Assembly: GCA_910587735.1 (NCBI GenBank)
Contig: CAJUNT010000049.1
Span: forward strand, 1-12,501
Length of the DNA stretch: 12,501 bases
From: an uncultured Clostridia bacterium
Lineage (GTDB): Bacteria > Bacillota > Clostridia > Lachnospirales > Anaerotignaceae
Direction: 5' to 3'
Below are positions 1 to 6,089 of the stretch, piece after piece (within the stretch, counting starts at the first letter, position 1; each line of letters starts with the position of its first letter). The notes under the pieces were generated by a model. That model was not told the origin of the DNA, searched no databases, and saw nothing but the letters and a program-made list of their open reading frames with translations. A program made the translations under genes and the position numbers.

Positions 1-893
1 TGTCGCAAATCGTGGATTCGTATCCTTTTTACATTAGCGATTTGAGAACCTCTGTCCATTTCATGATGTAAATACGATTTTGTAACTGGAAACAATCTTT
101 CATTCTCTTTTATTTCATACAGCATACTAATGTATTCTTGCACCTCATCACAAAGAAACTGAGGCATTTTTATCGTTCTGTTACTTTTTACCGTTTTCGG
201 ACTAGTTATCAAATCCCTGCCCTTTAATCGCTGATAAGACTTGTTAATTGTTAATGTCTTTTTGTCAAAATCAAAATCTGTTGATGTCAATGCGAGCAAC
301 TCACCTACTCGAATACCGCACCAATAGAGCAACTCAAAAGCATAAAATGAAAGTGGTTTATCCATAATTGCGTCAGAAAATTTAACATATTCCCCTTTCG
401 TCCAAAATAACATTTCTTTGTGTTCTTCACTTCCTATTGTTCCTGCTCTTTGTGCTGGATTGTATGGTAAATGATAAAATCTTACAGCATGATTAAATAT
501 AGCACTCAACTGGCTATGGATTGTTTTCAAATAAGTCGGAGAATACTTTTCTTCCCCCATTAACTTATTTTGCCAAGCAATCACGTCTTTTGCTTCAATC
601 TCTGCAATTTTTCTATCACCAAAATAAGGTAATATTTTTGTACGAATAATATGACTTTTGGATTCCCAAGTATTCTCTTTTAATCTTTTTTTCTTGTCTT
701 GCTCGTAAATCTCAAAAAAACTTGCAAAAGTCATATCTAATTTTGTTTGCTGTTTCAGCATGATTTCTCTTTCCCACGCTTGAGCTTCTTTCTTTGTTGC
801 AAAACCTCGCTTTTGTGTTTGTTTCTTCTCTCCTTTCCAATTCGTATAACGATAAATTACCCTCCATTTGTCACCATCTTTGTAAACAGCCAT
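1..893 (-). CDS. int: Tyrosine recombinase (phage-type integrase), element A; C-terminal end beyond window
   Basis: This gene encodes a site-specific tyrosine recombinase that would integrate and excise a mobile element. The frame is open from the ATG at 893 to the window edge, giving 297 complete codons. Residues about 3-40 look like the AP2-like arm-binding domain (start MAVYKDGDKWRVIYRY). Residues about 55-150 are the SAM-like core-binding domain, and the catalytic domain follows. The catalytic Arg is R195 in GIRVGELL, a conserved Lys lies near 233-236 (SPKTVKSNRT), and the HxxR box is HDLR at 294-297. The second HxxR-type His and the Tyr nucleophile would lie outside the window. An AGGAG site sits about 8 bases before the ATG. 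The excisionase-like gene ends 29 bases upstream, so the two are probably cotranscribed. It is about two thirds identical to the partial integrase at the right edge. Confidence 0.95.
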   Translation of the reverse strand, partial: MAVYKDGDKWRVIYRYTNWKGEKKQTQKRGFATKKEAQAWEREIMLKQQTKLDMTFASFFEIYEQDKKKRLKENTWESKSHIIRTKILPYFGDRKIAEIEAKDVIAWQNKLMGEEKYSPTYLKTIHSQLSAIFNHAVRFYHLPYNPAQRAGTIGSEEHKEMLFWTKGEYVKFSDAIMDKPLSFYAFELLYWCGIRVGELLALTSTDFDFDKKTLTINKSYQRLKGRDLITSPKTVKSNRTIKMPQFLCDEVQEYISMLYEIKENERLFPVTKSYLHHEMDRGSQIANVKRIRIHDLR

Positions 894-922
894 GTTTTCA
901 ACTCCTTTCGCTTTACATTTAA

Positions 923-1105
923 CTACTGCTCTGTATAACAAACTTTTTTATAAAAATAGTTTGTGTTCACTCTACCCGAAAATGTCAAATAGCCTAATTT
1001 ATTTAATTCTTCATTTAATTGCTTTACAATTTTATAGGCATAGGATTTCGACACTTTCAATTCTTTTGCTACTTCATCAACCGTCATAAAGTTTCTATTT
1101 TCCAT
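923..1105 (-). CDS. Excisionase-like small helix-turn-helix protein
   Basis: This 60-residue protein is probably the recombination directionality factor (excisionase) of element A, or a small DNA-binding regulator. Residues about 6-35 (MTVDEVAKELKVSKSYAYKI) form a winged-helix/HTH_17-type motif: the 'TVDEVAKEL' helix, a turn and the recognition helix 'SKSYAYKIVKQL'. The C-terminal part (SGRVNTNYFYKK) would be the wing. AGGAGG lies 6-7 bases before the ATG. It lies directly before the integrase, 29 bases away, and is transcribed with it, the usual position of xis in integrative elements of clostridia. The DNA-binding fold is clear. The excisionase role rests on position and family resemblance. 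Confidence 0.85.
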   Translation of the reverse strand: MENRNFMTVDEVAKELKVSKSYAYKIVKQLNEELNKLGYLTFSGRVNTNYFYKKVCYTEQ

Positions 1106-1137
1106 ATTTTCTCCTCCTTATATATTAAATAAAATAG

Positions 1138-1181
1138 TTTAGTATATTATTTATATTACTAAATATTTTTAGTTAAGTCAA
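1138..1181 (-). promoter_or_regulatory. xis-int promoter with overlapping operator palindrome
   Basis: Reading leftward, TTGACT (1181-1176), a 17-base spacer and TAATAT (1158-1153) form a good sigma-A promoter for the xis-int unit. A 26-bp interrupted palindrome (1138-1163) with arms TTTAGTA and TACTAAA covers the -10 box. A protein bound there would block transcription of xis and int. The obvious candidate is the divergent XRE repressor at 1287. Confidence 0.65.
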
Positions 1182-1224
1182 TGAGTTAGAGAAAAATATA
1201 TTAACTTTTTTTATTTAATTTTTA

Positions 1225-1256
1225 TTGCTATTTCATCTTTCTTATGCTATACTAAA
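1225..1256 (+). promoter_or_regulatory. Promoter of the XRE repressor gene
   Basis: TTGCTA (1225-1230), a 17-base spacer and TATACT (1248-1253) make a near-consensus promoter facing the repressor gene. The half-site TACTAAA, the same heptamer as in the xis operator, is at 1250-1256 and overlaps the -10 box. This suggests that the repressor controls its own gene. A GGAGGG ribosome binding site follows at 1272-1277. Confidence 0.65.
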
Positions 1257-1286
1257 AATAATATATTTTTTTGGAGGGTTCTTATT

Positions 1287-1802
1287 ATGGCAATCGGCAA
1301 ACGTATCAAATTTTTCCGTAAGAAAAAAGAATTAACGCAAAAGCAACTTGGCAGAATGCTTGGCTTTCTTGGTAAAACTTCTGATGTTCGTATGGCACAG
1401 TATGAAGCAGAGGCACGAATACCCAAACAAGAGCTTGTAAAAACAATGGCTAACCTATTTGGCATCAGTCCTAATGCTCTTACTGTTCCAAATATAGATA
1501 ACTATACAGGACTTCTGCACACATTTTTCGCCTTAGAGGATTTATATGGTTTAAAAATCACTACTATGAACGATGAAATTTGCCTACACTTAGATAAATC
1601 TGACCTTTCCTTATTACAGATGTTCCAAGCGTGGCAAGAGCAATCTGTAAAACTCGAACAGGGCAAAATTACAAAAGAGCAGTACGACCAATGGAGATAT
1701 AATTACCCTAAATTTGACACCTCCAATCGTTGGGCAAAAGTTCCATCGCAAACAATCAATGATATTTTTACAACAGAATTGGATAACAAAAGTAATGAGT
1801 AA
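1287..1802 (+). CDS. XRE-family transcriptional repressor of element A
   Basis: This is a 171-residue DNA-binding protein with an N-terminal Cro/cI-type HTH (residues about 4-62, IGKRIKFFRKKKELTQKQLG to the LFGISP helix). The remaining 110 residues have no motif I can name and may serve in oligomerisation or signal sensing. The ATG is preceded by GGAGGG at a spacing of 9. The gene is divergent from xis-int across 181 bases that hold both promoters and shared TACTAAA half-sites. This is the layout of an element's lysogeny-like switch, in which the repressor keeps excision genes silent and limits itself. No peptidase domain is visible, so it is not a LexA- or ImmR-type protein with a fused protease. 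The HTH family is certain; the regulatory targets are inferred. Confidence 0.92.
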   Translation: MAIGKRIKFFRKKKELTQKQLGRMLGFLGKTSDVRMAQYEAEARIPKQELVKTMANLFGISPNALTVPNIDNYTGLLHTFFALEDLYGLKITTMNDEICLHLDKSDLSLLQMFQAWQEQSVKLEQGKITKEQYDQWRYNYPKFDTSNRWAKVPSQTINDIFTTELDNKSNE

Positions 1803-1811
1803 GAAAATAAA

Positions 1812-1857
1812 AAACCTTACTGATTTCCAATTCTTTTTGAAAATCAGTAAGGTTTTA
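1812..1857 (+). terminator. Intrinsic terminator after the XRE gene, possibly bidirectional
   Basis: Two perfectly complementary 16-base arms, AAAACCTTACTGATTT (1812-1827) and AAATCAGTAAGGTTTT (1842-1857), enclose a 14-base loop. They begin 9 bases after the repressor stop codon. The A-rich and T-rich stem ends allow termination in both directions. It would separate the repressor transcript from whatever lies at the element end. Confidence 0.85.
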
Positions 1858-1897
1858 TGAATTTGAAATAAATTATTTTGTGGGTAATTCAGAAAAT

Positions 1898-1915
1898 GTT
1901 GCCATTTCGTTGCCA
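1898..1915. repeat. Direct repeat, candidate integrase arm-type sites
   Basis: The heptamer GTTGCCA occurs at 1898-1904 and again at 1909-1915, a period of 11 bases or about one helical turn. It lies between the repressor terminator and the guaA-like core. Short direct repeats near an element end are typical binding sites for the arm-binding domain of tyrosine integrases. This is inference from position and spacing. Confidence 0.4.
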
Positions 1916-1974
1916 ATCACTAAACAAAATTGCTTGTAAACCGCATAAATACTAGGTTTGTTTTCATTGACTTA

Positions 1975-1995
1975 TCATTCCCACTCAACAGACCT
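1975..1995 (-). other. Candidate attachment-site core resembling the 3' end of guaA
   Basis: On the minus strand the bases GTTGAGTGGGAATGA (1989-1975) read Val-Glu-Trp-Glu-stop, the usual C-terminus of GMP synthetase GuaA. The codons before it (Leu-Lys-Arg-Ser, upstream of 1990) do not match GuaA, so this is not the end of an intact gene. The 3' end of guaA is a known target for integrative elements. The match sits where the end of element A is expected, about 60 bases beyond the candidate arm sites. It may be an att core duplicated by insertion. A chance match is not excluded. Confidence 0.45.
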
Positions 1996-2246
1996 TTTTA
2001 GATTTGTGGTATATCATATGGTATTTATTATTCATATTATACCAAAATTCATTTTATTTGTCTATATATTTCTATTTTAAAAATTTTTTAATATCAAAGT
2101 AATATCAGTAAGTGCTTTTGTTATTTAAAATTTTGAATAATAATTCTATTTTATTCATATTCATTTGAAAGTCATTTACTTTTTTAAGTTTAAATATATA
2201 GAAGTCTGCCATCTAAAAAATAAAAATGTTTTAAACTTTCTATTAT

Positions 2247-2822
2247 TTATATTTTCATCATTTCTGACATGATACAGACACCTTTTGCCCCATGATGCAT
2301 TACTTCATTTATTTGATTATTCTGTAATTTGATTCCTCCAATACCATAAACAGGTAATACAGTATTTTTGCAAACTTCATTTAAAAATATAAGTCCTCTT
2401 GGTGGAATATCTTTTTTACAATCTGTAGCATAAATATGTCCTGCGACAATATAGTTTACTCCTATTTTCTCTGCTTCTACTGCTTCTTGGCTACTATGTA
2501 CAGAAGTACCTATGACATTAAAATTCTGTAATTCATTACTATACTTTTGTAATAATGCAAAAGGCATATGAATCGCATAACAATTTAATGCTTTTGCAAC
2601 ATTGATATAGGTATGCAAAATACAATAAACATGATAGGACTTACATAGTTTTATAACATCTTTTGCCAATATAGCATATTCTTTTTCCTGCAAATCTTTT
2701 TCTCGTAGTATAATTGCTTTGGGATGGCACTGGCAAATTCTATCTAACTGTTCCATAAATGGTCGTTTACATAATTTTCTATTTGTGACTGCAATTACAT
2801 TTTGATATATTTTATGACACAT
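2247..2822 (-). CDS. tenI: TenI/ThiE-family protein, probable thiazole tautomerase
   Basis: This is a 191-residue TIM-barrel protein of the thiamine phosphate synthase family. Visible landmarks, numbered from the ATG at 2822, are AVTNRKLC (11-18), the strand motif ILREKDL (38-44), IGTSVHS (104-110), GHIYATDCKK (128-137) and PVYGIGGI near the end. The GHxxxTDCKK signature with its His (here H129) is typical of TenI, which isomerises the ThiG product to the aromatic thiazole carboxylate. True ThiE proteins usually have a GPxFPT-type sequence there. A ThiE-like activity cannot be ruled out by eye. It is the last gene of the thi operon. I chose ATG 2822 because homologues start close to the AVTNR strand. 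A GTG at 2834 is the alternative. Either start overlaps the thiH stop (TAA at 2814-2812), and no good ribosome binding site is visible, so translation is probably coupled to thiH. Confidence 0.85.
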   Translation of the reverse strand: MCHKIYQNVIAVTNRKLCKRPFMEQLDRICQCHPKAIILREKDLQEKEYAILAKDVIKLCKSYHVYCILHTYINVAKALNCYAIHMPFALLQKYSNELQNFNVIGTSVHSSQEAVEAEKIGVNYIVAGHIYATDCKKDIPPRGLIFLNEVCKNTVLPVYGIGGIKLQNNQINEVMHHGAKGVCIMSEMMKI

Positions 2823-4023
2823 AAATAGAATCACTCATTACTGGTTGTAAATTATTTTTCAAAAGAGTATTGTAAACTTCCTCAACAGAACGTCCATCAG
2901 ATATTTCAAATTGCTCATCCCCCTTAGATTCCACATCTTTTACATGTTCTCCAATTCCTGTACTAACTCCAGCAGAAATTTTTGTTGCTGCAATGTTTAC
3001 CATATTGTCACGTACTCTAGCACACTCTCTTGTAGAAATTGTGATATTAGAAAAAGGCATAAACAAACGATAGGCACAAACCACTTGAAGTAATTCTCTC
3101 TCATGAACATCCATAGCATTGATTTTATCATTATTGATAATTGGTCTTAATCTTGGACAAGAAAATGCAATTTCTGCATGAGGATATTTTTTTTGCAAAA
3201 TATAAGCATGGTATCCTGTTGCAAAAGCATCTTTTCTAAAATCATCTAATCCTAAAAGTGCTGCAAAACCAACTCCTCTCATTCCACCTTTTAATGCTCT
3301 CTCCTGTGCGTTGATGCGATAAGGAAAAATACGTTTTTGTCCTCCAAGATGTAATGTTTCGTATTTGTCACTATTATATGTTTCTTGAAATACTGTTACA
3401 TAATCTGCACCGCATTTATGCAAATAAGCATATTCGTCTGCATTTAACGGATAGATTTCTAAACCAATTACTTTAAAATATTTTCTTGCAATTTTACATG
3501 CTTCTCCTATGTATGTTACATCCGATTTTGCACGACTTTCCCCTGTTAATATTAATATTTCCTGTAAACCTGTTTCAGAAATTGTTTTCATTTCTTTTTC
3601 AATTTCTTGTTCTGTCAACTTTGCTCTTTTTATCGTATTATGGCAATTAAAACCACAATAAATACAATAGTTTGCACAATAATTTGAGATATAAATTGGT
3701 GTAAACATATAAATGTTATTTCCAAAATGTTTTCTTGTTTCAAATTGTGCTTTTTGTGCAATCTGCTCTAGTAATGGTGCTGCTGCAGGAGATAATAATG
3801 CTCCAAAATCTTCTGTTGAAAGAACCTCTTTTTCTAATGCCCTCATAATATCTGATTCTGTATAGTGGTGATAATCATAAGTTTCCATTGCCTCTAATAC
3901 TTTCCTCATTGTATCCGATTCTAATACTTCCATCCCAGGCAAATAAGTCATATGGTCAATTCTATCTTTTTTCAAATTTGCCAATATTTCATCATTCAAT
4001 ATACTTTCATTAAAATGTTCCAT
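2812..4023 (-). CDS. thiH: 2-iminoacetate synthase ThiH (radical SAM tyrosine lyase)
   Basis: ThiH cleaves tyrosine with a 5'-deoxyadenosyl radical to give dehydroglycine (2-iminoacetate), the glycine-derived part of the thiazole ring, and p-cresol. The protein has 403 residues, slightly longer than E. coli ThiH. The radical-SAM CxxxCxxC cluster motif is at C116, C120 and C123 (NYCANYCIYCGF), just after IYMFTPIYISN. The segment ILTGESRA (about 157-164) fits the SAM-binding 'GGE-like' position. The C-terminal half holds the BATS-like region (CPRLRPI, ITISTRECARVRDNM). An AAAGGAG site lies 8 bases before the ATG, and thiG ends 22 bases upstream. The oxygen-sensitive ThiH, in place of the oxygen-dependent glycine oxidase ThiO, fits an anaerobe. 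Confidence 0.97.
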   Translation of the reverse strand: MEHFNESILNDEILANLKKDRIDHMTYLPGMEVLESDTMRKVLEAMETYDYHHYTESDIMRALEKEVLSTEDFGALLSPAAAPLLEQIAQKAQFETRKHFGNNIYMFTPIYISNYCANYCIYCGFNCHNTIKRAKLTEQEIEKEMKTISETGLQEILILTGESRAKSDVTYIGEACKIARKYFKVIGLEIYPLNADEYAYLHKCGADYVTVFQETYNSDKYETLHLGGQKRIFPYRINAQERALKGGMRGVGFAALLGLDDFRKDAFATGYHAYILQKKYPHAEIAFSCPRLRPIINNDKINAMDVHERELLQVVCAYRLFMPFSNITISTRECARVRDNMVNIAATKISAGVSTGIGEHVKDVESKGDEQFEISDGRSVEEVYNTLLKNNLQPVMSDSIYVS

Positions 4024-4045
4024 ATTTTTATTCTCCTTTCTTTGT

Positions 4046-4813
4046 CTATTGTAAAAAGCCTGTTAAAGGAGAAGATGCACTTGCCCCCTTATGGATAACT
4101 CTACCCATACCAGATAAATAGGCACTTCTACCTGCTTCAATGGCTTTTTTAAATGCCTCTGCCATTACTGCAACATCACCTGCAGTTGCAATTGCAGTAT
4201 TTGCCATTACTGCATCGGCCCCCATTTCCATTGCCTCACATGCCTGTGATGGTCTGCCAATGCCTGCATCTACAATAATAGGTAAATCAATTTCATCTAT
4301 TAATATTTGTATAAATTCTTTTGCAGAAAGTCCTTTATTTGACCCAATTGGTGCAGCTAACGGCATAATACAAGCAGCACCTGCGTCAACCAATGCCCTT
4401 GCTACATTCAAATCAGGATACATATAAGGCATAACAACAAAACCTTCTTTTGAAAGCACTTCTGTTGCTTTAATGGTTTCATAATTATCAGGTAATAAAT
4501 ATTTGCTATCGCGAATTACTTCTAATTTTACAAAATTGCCATATCCTACTTCTCGGGATAATCTTGCGATGCGAATGGCTTCTTCTGCATTTCTTGCACC
4601 AGATGTATTAGGTAACAATGTTATGTTTTTAGGGATATAATCCAATATATTCGCAAGTCCTCCCTCATTCACACGACGTAATGCTAATGTAATGATTTCC
4701 GCACCTGCTTTTTCGATACATGCTTTTACTAATTCCAATGAAAATTTTCCAGAGCCTAATATAAAGCGAGATGTAAATTCCTGTCCTCCTAATACTAATT
4801 TTTCATTTTTCAT
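4046..4813 (-). CDS. thiG: Thiazole synthase ThiG
   Basis: ThiG condenses 1-deoxy-D-xylulose 5-phosphate, the ThiH product and sulfur from ThiS thiocarboxylate into the thiazole phosphate ring. The 255 residues match the usual family length. The Schiff-base lysine is K96 in GNFVKLEVI. Other family marks are FILGSGKF (17-24), TLALRRVN (42-49), PNTSGA (68-73), PLAAPIGSNKGL with the phosphate-binding region, VDAGIGRPS, and the C-terminal GASASSPLTGF. GGAAGGA lies about 8 bases before the ATG, and thiF ends 20 bases upstream. It acts in the cytoplasm in complex with ThiS. Confidence 0.97.
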   Translation of the reverse strand: MKNEKLVLGGQEFTSRFILGSGKFSLELVKACIEKAGAEIITLALRRVNEGGLANILDYIPKNITLLPNTSGARNAEEAIRIARLSREVGYGNFVKLEVIRDSKYLLPDNYETIKATEVLSKEGFVVMPYMYPDLNVARALVDAGAACIMPLAAPIGSNKGLSAKEFIQILIDEIDLPIIVDAGIGRPSQACEAMEMGADAVMANTAIATAGDVAVMAEAFKKAIEAGRSAYLSGMGRVIHKGASASSPLTGFLQ

Positions 4814-4833
4814 TTCTATATTCCTTCCTTTCT

Positions 4834-5466
4834 TTATACCTCTTCTTCTCCTAATAATAATCTTATAATCATGTTTGCTTCATGGCAGGCACAAAGTGCT
4901 GCTCTTGCTGCCATCAATCCATTTTTTTCAGAAATTTTTGTTATGCCATCGCCACACAAATAAAAATTTTTAGAAATTCTACGAGTTTTAATAGAATTAC
5001 TGCTTTCATATCCTGCTAAACCAGAAGATGCAACTAACTTCTTTTCTGGGAAATATTCTCGTATACCATTTACTAACATTGCTTTTTCTTCTGGGGCATC
5101 TAATGCTTCACATATGATATCATTTTTATAAAACAACTGTTTTATATTTTGTTCGGTCACTTTCACACAATCCGTTATAATATTAATATAAGGATTGATT
5201 TTTAAAATTTGTTGCTTTAAAGCATCTGTTTTATTCATACCAATATGCTCCAAAAAATATTGCTGACGATTCAAATTTGTGATATCTACCACATCAAAGT
5301 CTATCATATGTATTTGTCCTACTCCCACACGAGCCAACATAATTGCAACATTAGAACCTAAACCACCTAAACCTGCAATCGCTACATTTCCTTTTTTCAA
5401 AAGTTGCTGTGTAGAAAAAGAATGTCTTTTTACTAATGCTTGATAGATTTCTTTTTTTGAATACAT
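4834..5466 (-). CDS. thiF: ThiS adenylyltransferase ThiF
   Basis: ThiF is an E1-like enzyme that activates the ThiS C-terminus as acyl-adenylate so that sulfur can be loaded onto it. The 210-residue protein carries the nucleotide-binding motif VAIAGLGGLGSN (about 28-39), the acidic turn MIDFDVVDITNLNRQQY with the Asn-Arg pair of the E1 active site, and DAPEEK after IICEALDA. It is shorter than E. coli ThiF (about 250 residues). I see no pair of CxxC motifs of the zinc-binding kind, only isolated Cys residues (YLCGDG, LCACH). This is like the short ThiF proteins of clostridia. Its ATG is one base after the thiS stop, so the two genes are translated as a coupled pair. Confidence 0.95.
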   Translation of the reverse strand: MYSKKEIYQALVKRHSFSTQQLLKKGNVAIAGLGGLGSNVAIMLARVGVGQIHMIDFDVVDITNLNRQQYFLEHIGMNKTDALKQQILKINPYINIITDCVKVTEQNIKQLFYKNDIICEALDAPEEKAMLVNGIREYFPEKKLVASSGLAGYESSNSIKTRRISKNFYLCGDGITKISEKNGLMAARAALCACHEANMIIRLLLGEEEV

Positions 5467-5467
5467 A

Positions 5468-5662
5468 TTAACCTCCTCCTACAAAACTCACAATTTCTAT
5501 GACATCATCATCTTGTAGCATTGTAGTATTGTATTTTGATTTTGGTATAATCGTACCATTCTTTTCTACCGCAATATAATCTAATGAATACTTTTTTTCT
5601 TGTAAATATTTTATCAAACACAATTCCTGCTTTAATGATACATTCTTCCCATTTACTACCAT
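5468..5662 (-). CDS. thiS: Sulfur carrier protein ThiS
   Basis: This is a 64-residue ubiquitin-fold sulfur carrier. It opens with MVVNGKNVSL and ends with ...VSFVGGG. The terminal Gly-Gly is the group that ThiF adenylates and that then carries the thiocarboxylate to ThiG. The internal IAVEKNGTIIPKSKY strand-turn is typical of the family. AGGAGG lies 6-7 bases before the ATG. It is the first gene of the operon, about 280 bases downstream of the promoter. That leader contains the TPP riboswitch and two hairpins with T-runs. The glycine codons at its end also form the ribosome binding site of thiF. Confidence 0.95.
   Translation of the reverse strand: MVVNGKNVSLKQELCLIKYLQEKKYSLDYIAVEKNGTIIPKSKYNTTMLQDDDVIEIVSFVGGG
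5471..5479 (-). promoter_or_regulatory. thiF ribosome binding site inside the thiS Gly codons
   Basis: The last codons of thiS (GGA GGA GGT) form the sequence GGAGGAGGT, a full Shine-Dalgarno site. The thiF ATG (5466-5464) follows after TTAAT. The functionally essential C-terminal glycines of ThiS and the start signal of thiF are therefore the same bases. The codon choice GGA rather than GGT or GGC at these positions is required for the site. Confidence 0.75.
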
Positions 5663-5686
5663 GTAAATCCTCCTTTCTCAAATAGC

Positions 5687-5743
5687 AATAAAAAAAGTTC
5701 ACAAAAGAATACGCCCGCGGTGGTGTACCCCTTCATGAACTTT
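5687..5743 (-). terminator. Second strong hairpin in the thi leader, with T-box-like core
   Basis: On the transcribed strand AAAGTTCATGAAGGGGTAC (5743-5725) pairs over its full 19 bases, with some G-U pairs, with GTATTCTTTTGTGAACTTT (5712-5694). The loop is 12 bases, and TTTTTTTATT follows. By sequence it is a strong intrinsic terminator, placed only about 25 bases before the thiS ATG. The top reads GGGGTACACCACCGCGGGC, which shares ACCGCGG with the T-box antiterminator but lacks the TGGN that would pair with tRNA. No stem I of a T-box leader fits in the space upstream. It may be a conditional terminator of unknown signal or a remnant of a T-box. Confidence 0.6.
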
Positions 5744-5800
5744 CGCTCACTCTCATTGTTTACTATATTAAATTAATTAGATTTAGAACATTCCACGCAA

Positions 5801-5828
5801 AAGAAAAAGAGAAACACCGAAGTATTTC
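5801..5828 (-). terminator. Riboswitch-controlled intrinsic terminator of the thi operon
   Basis: Reading leftward, GAAATAC-TTCG-GTGTTTC (5828-5811) is a 7-bp stem closed by a stable UUCG tetraloop, followed by TCTTTTTCTT (5810-5801). It begins about 20 bases after the TPP aptamer. This is the expected expression platform: with TPP bound the terminator forms and the thi genes are off. The competing antiterminator pairing is not obvious by eye. Confidence 0.75.
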
Positions 5829-5847
5829 CCGTAAATTCATAAAAAAT

Positions 5848-5938
5848 AAACGTTCCCTACGTTGGCATTATCCAAATCAGGTTATAAAGGTCGAAGTTTT
5901 TTACTTCCTCTCAGCCTAATACATAAGCTCCCTTATTG
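5848..5938 (-). promoter_or_regulatory. TPP riboswitch (THI element)
   Basis: On the minus strand the conserved parts appear in order: GGGAGC, GGCTGAGAGGA, GACCTTTATAACCTGAT, TTGGATAATGCCA, and ACGTAGGGAACG. These are the J3-2/P3 'CTGAGA' pyrimidine sensor and the P4-P5 pyrophosphate pocket. The flanking AATAA and TTATT close helix P1. The aptamer starts within a base or two of the predicted transcription start. It senses thiamine pyrophosphate and in Firmicutes usually acts by transcription termination, which the hairpin at 5801-5828 supports. Confidence 0.96.
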
Positions 5939-5944
5939 TTTATA

Positions 5945-5973
5945 ATTATATCTAATTTTTACCATTGTGTCAA
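5945..5973 (-). promoter_or_regulatory. Consensus promoter of the thi operon
   Basis: TTGACA (5973-5968), a 17-base spacer and TATAAT (5950-5945) match the sigma-A consensus at all twelve positions. The start would be near 5938, directly at the 5' edge of the TPP aptamer. A strong unregulated promoter with control left to the leader RNA is the normal plan for riboswitch operons. The MATE gene ends 117 bases upstream. Between them, at 6019-6041, is a 7-bp hairpin (TATACAG / CTGTATA) without a T-run. Confidence 0.88.
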
Positions 5974-6089
5974 TACATTTTTATTAAAATTATTCCCCTG
6001 CATTGTTAACCTAATTTCTATACAGAGATATAGCCTGTATATATGATATATATAATTACGAATAAAAAATTAACAAAAATTTTAAAATG

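Larger units (their letters stand above)
1858..2246. other. Gene-free junction between element A and the thiamine operon
   Basis: No credible coding frame is present. The stretch holds the candidate arm sites (1898-1915) and the guaA-like core (about 1975-1989), both listed separately. Farther right there is an interrupted repeat TGGTATA / TATACCA near 2007-2043 and a long-range inverted repeat AAGTTTAAA (2186-2194) / TTTAAACTT (2230-2238). Neither is followed by a convincing T-run in the direction of tenI transcription, so the end of the thi transcript is not clear. The rest is simple AT-rich sequence. Confidence 0.6.

Noticed and set aside
1614..1916. 100-codon frame on the minus strand opposite the XRE gene
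   Set aside because: It runs antisense through the well-supported repressor gene and its terminator, and it has no family resemblance.
2186..2238. Terminator after tenI formed by AAGTTTAAA / TTTAAACTT
   Set aside because: The arms are AT-only apart from one G-C pair, and the loop is 35 bases. In the direction of tenI transcription the stem is followed by A-rich rather than T-rich sequence.
5508..5702. 64-codon frame overlapping thiS in another phase
   Set aside because: It overlaps a clear thiS gene with a good ribosome binding site and a Gly-Gly end. Its product resembles nothing and it starts inside the leader hairpin.
5687..5800. Complete T-box riboswitch for the thi operon
   Set aside because: Only about 57 bases separate the first terminator from the hairpin, too few for stem I and the specifier loop. 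The TGGN bulge sequence is absent. Only the ACCGCGG core and the terminator form agree.
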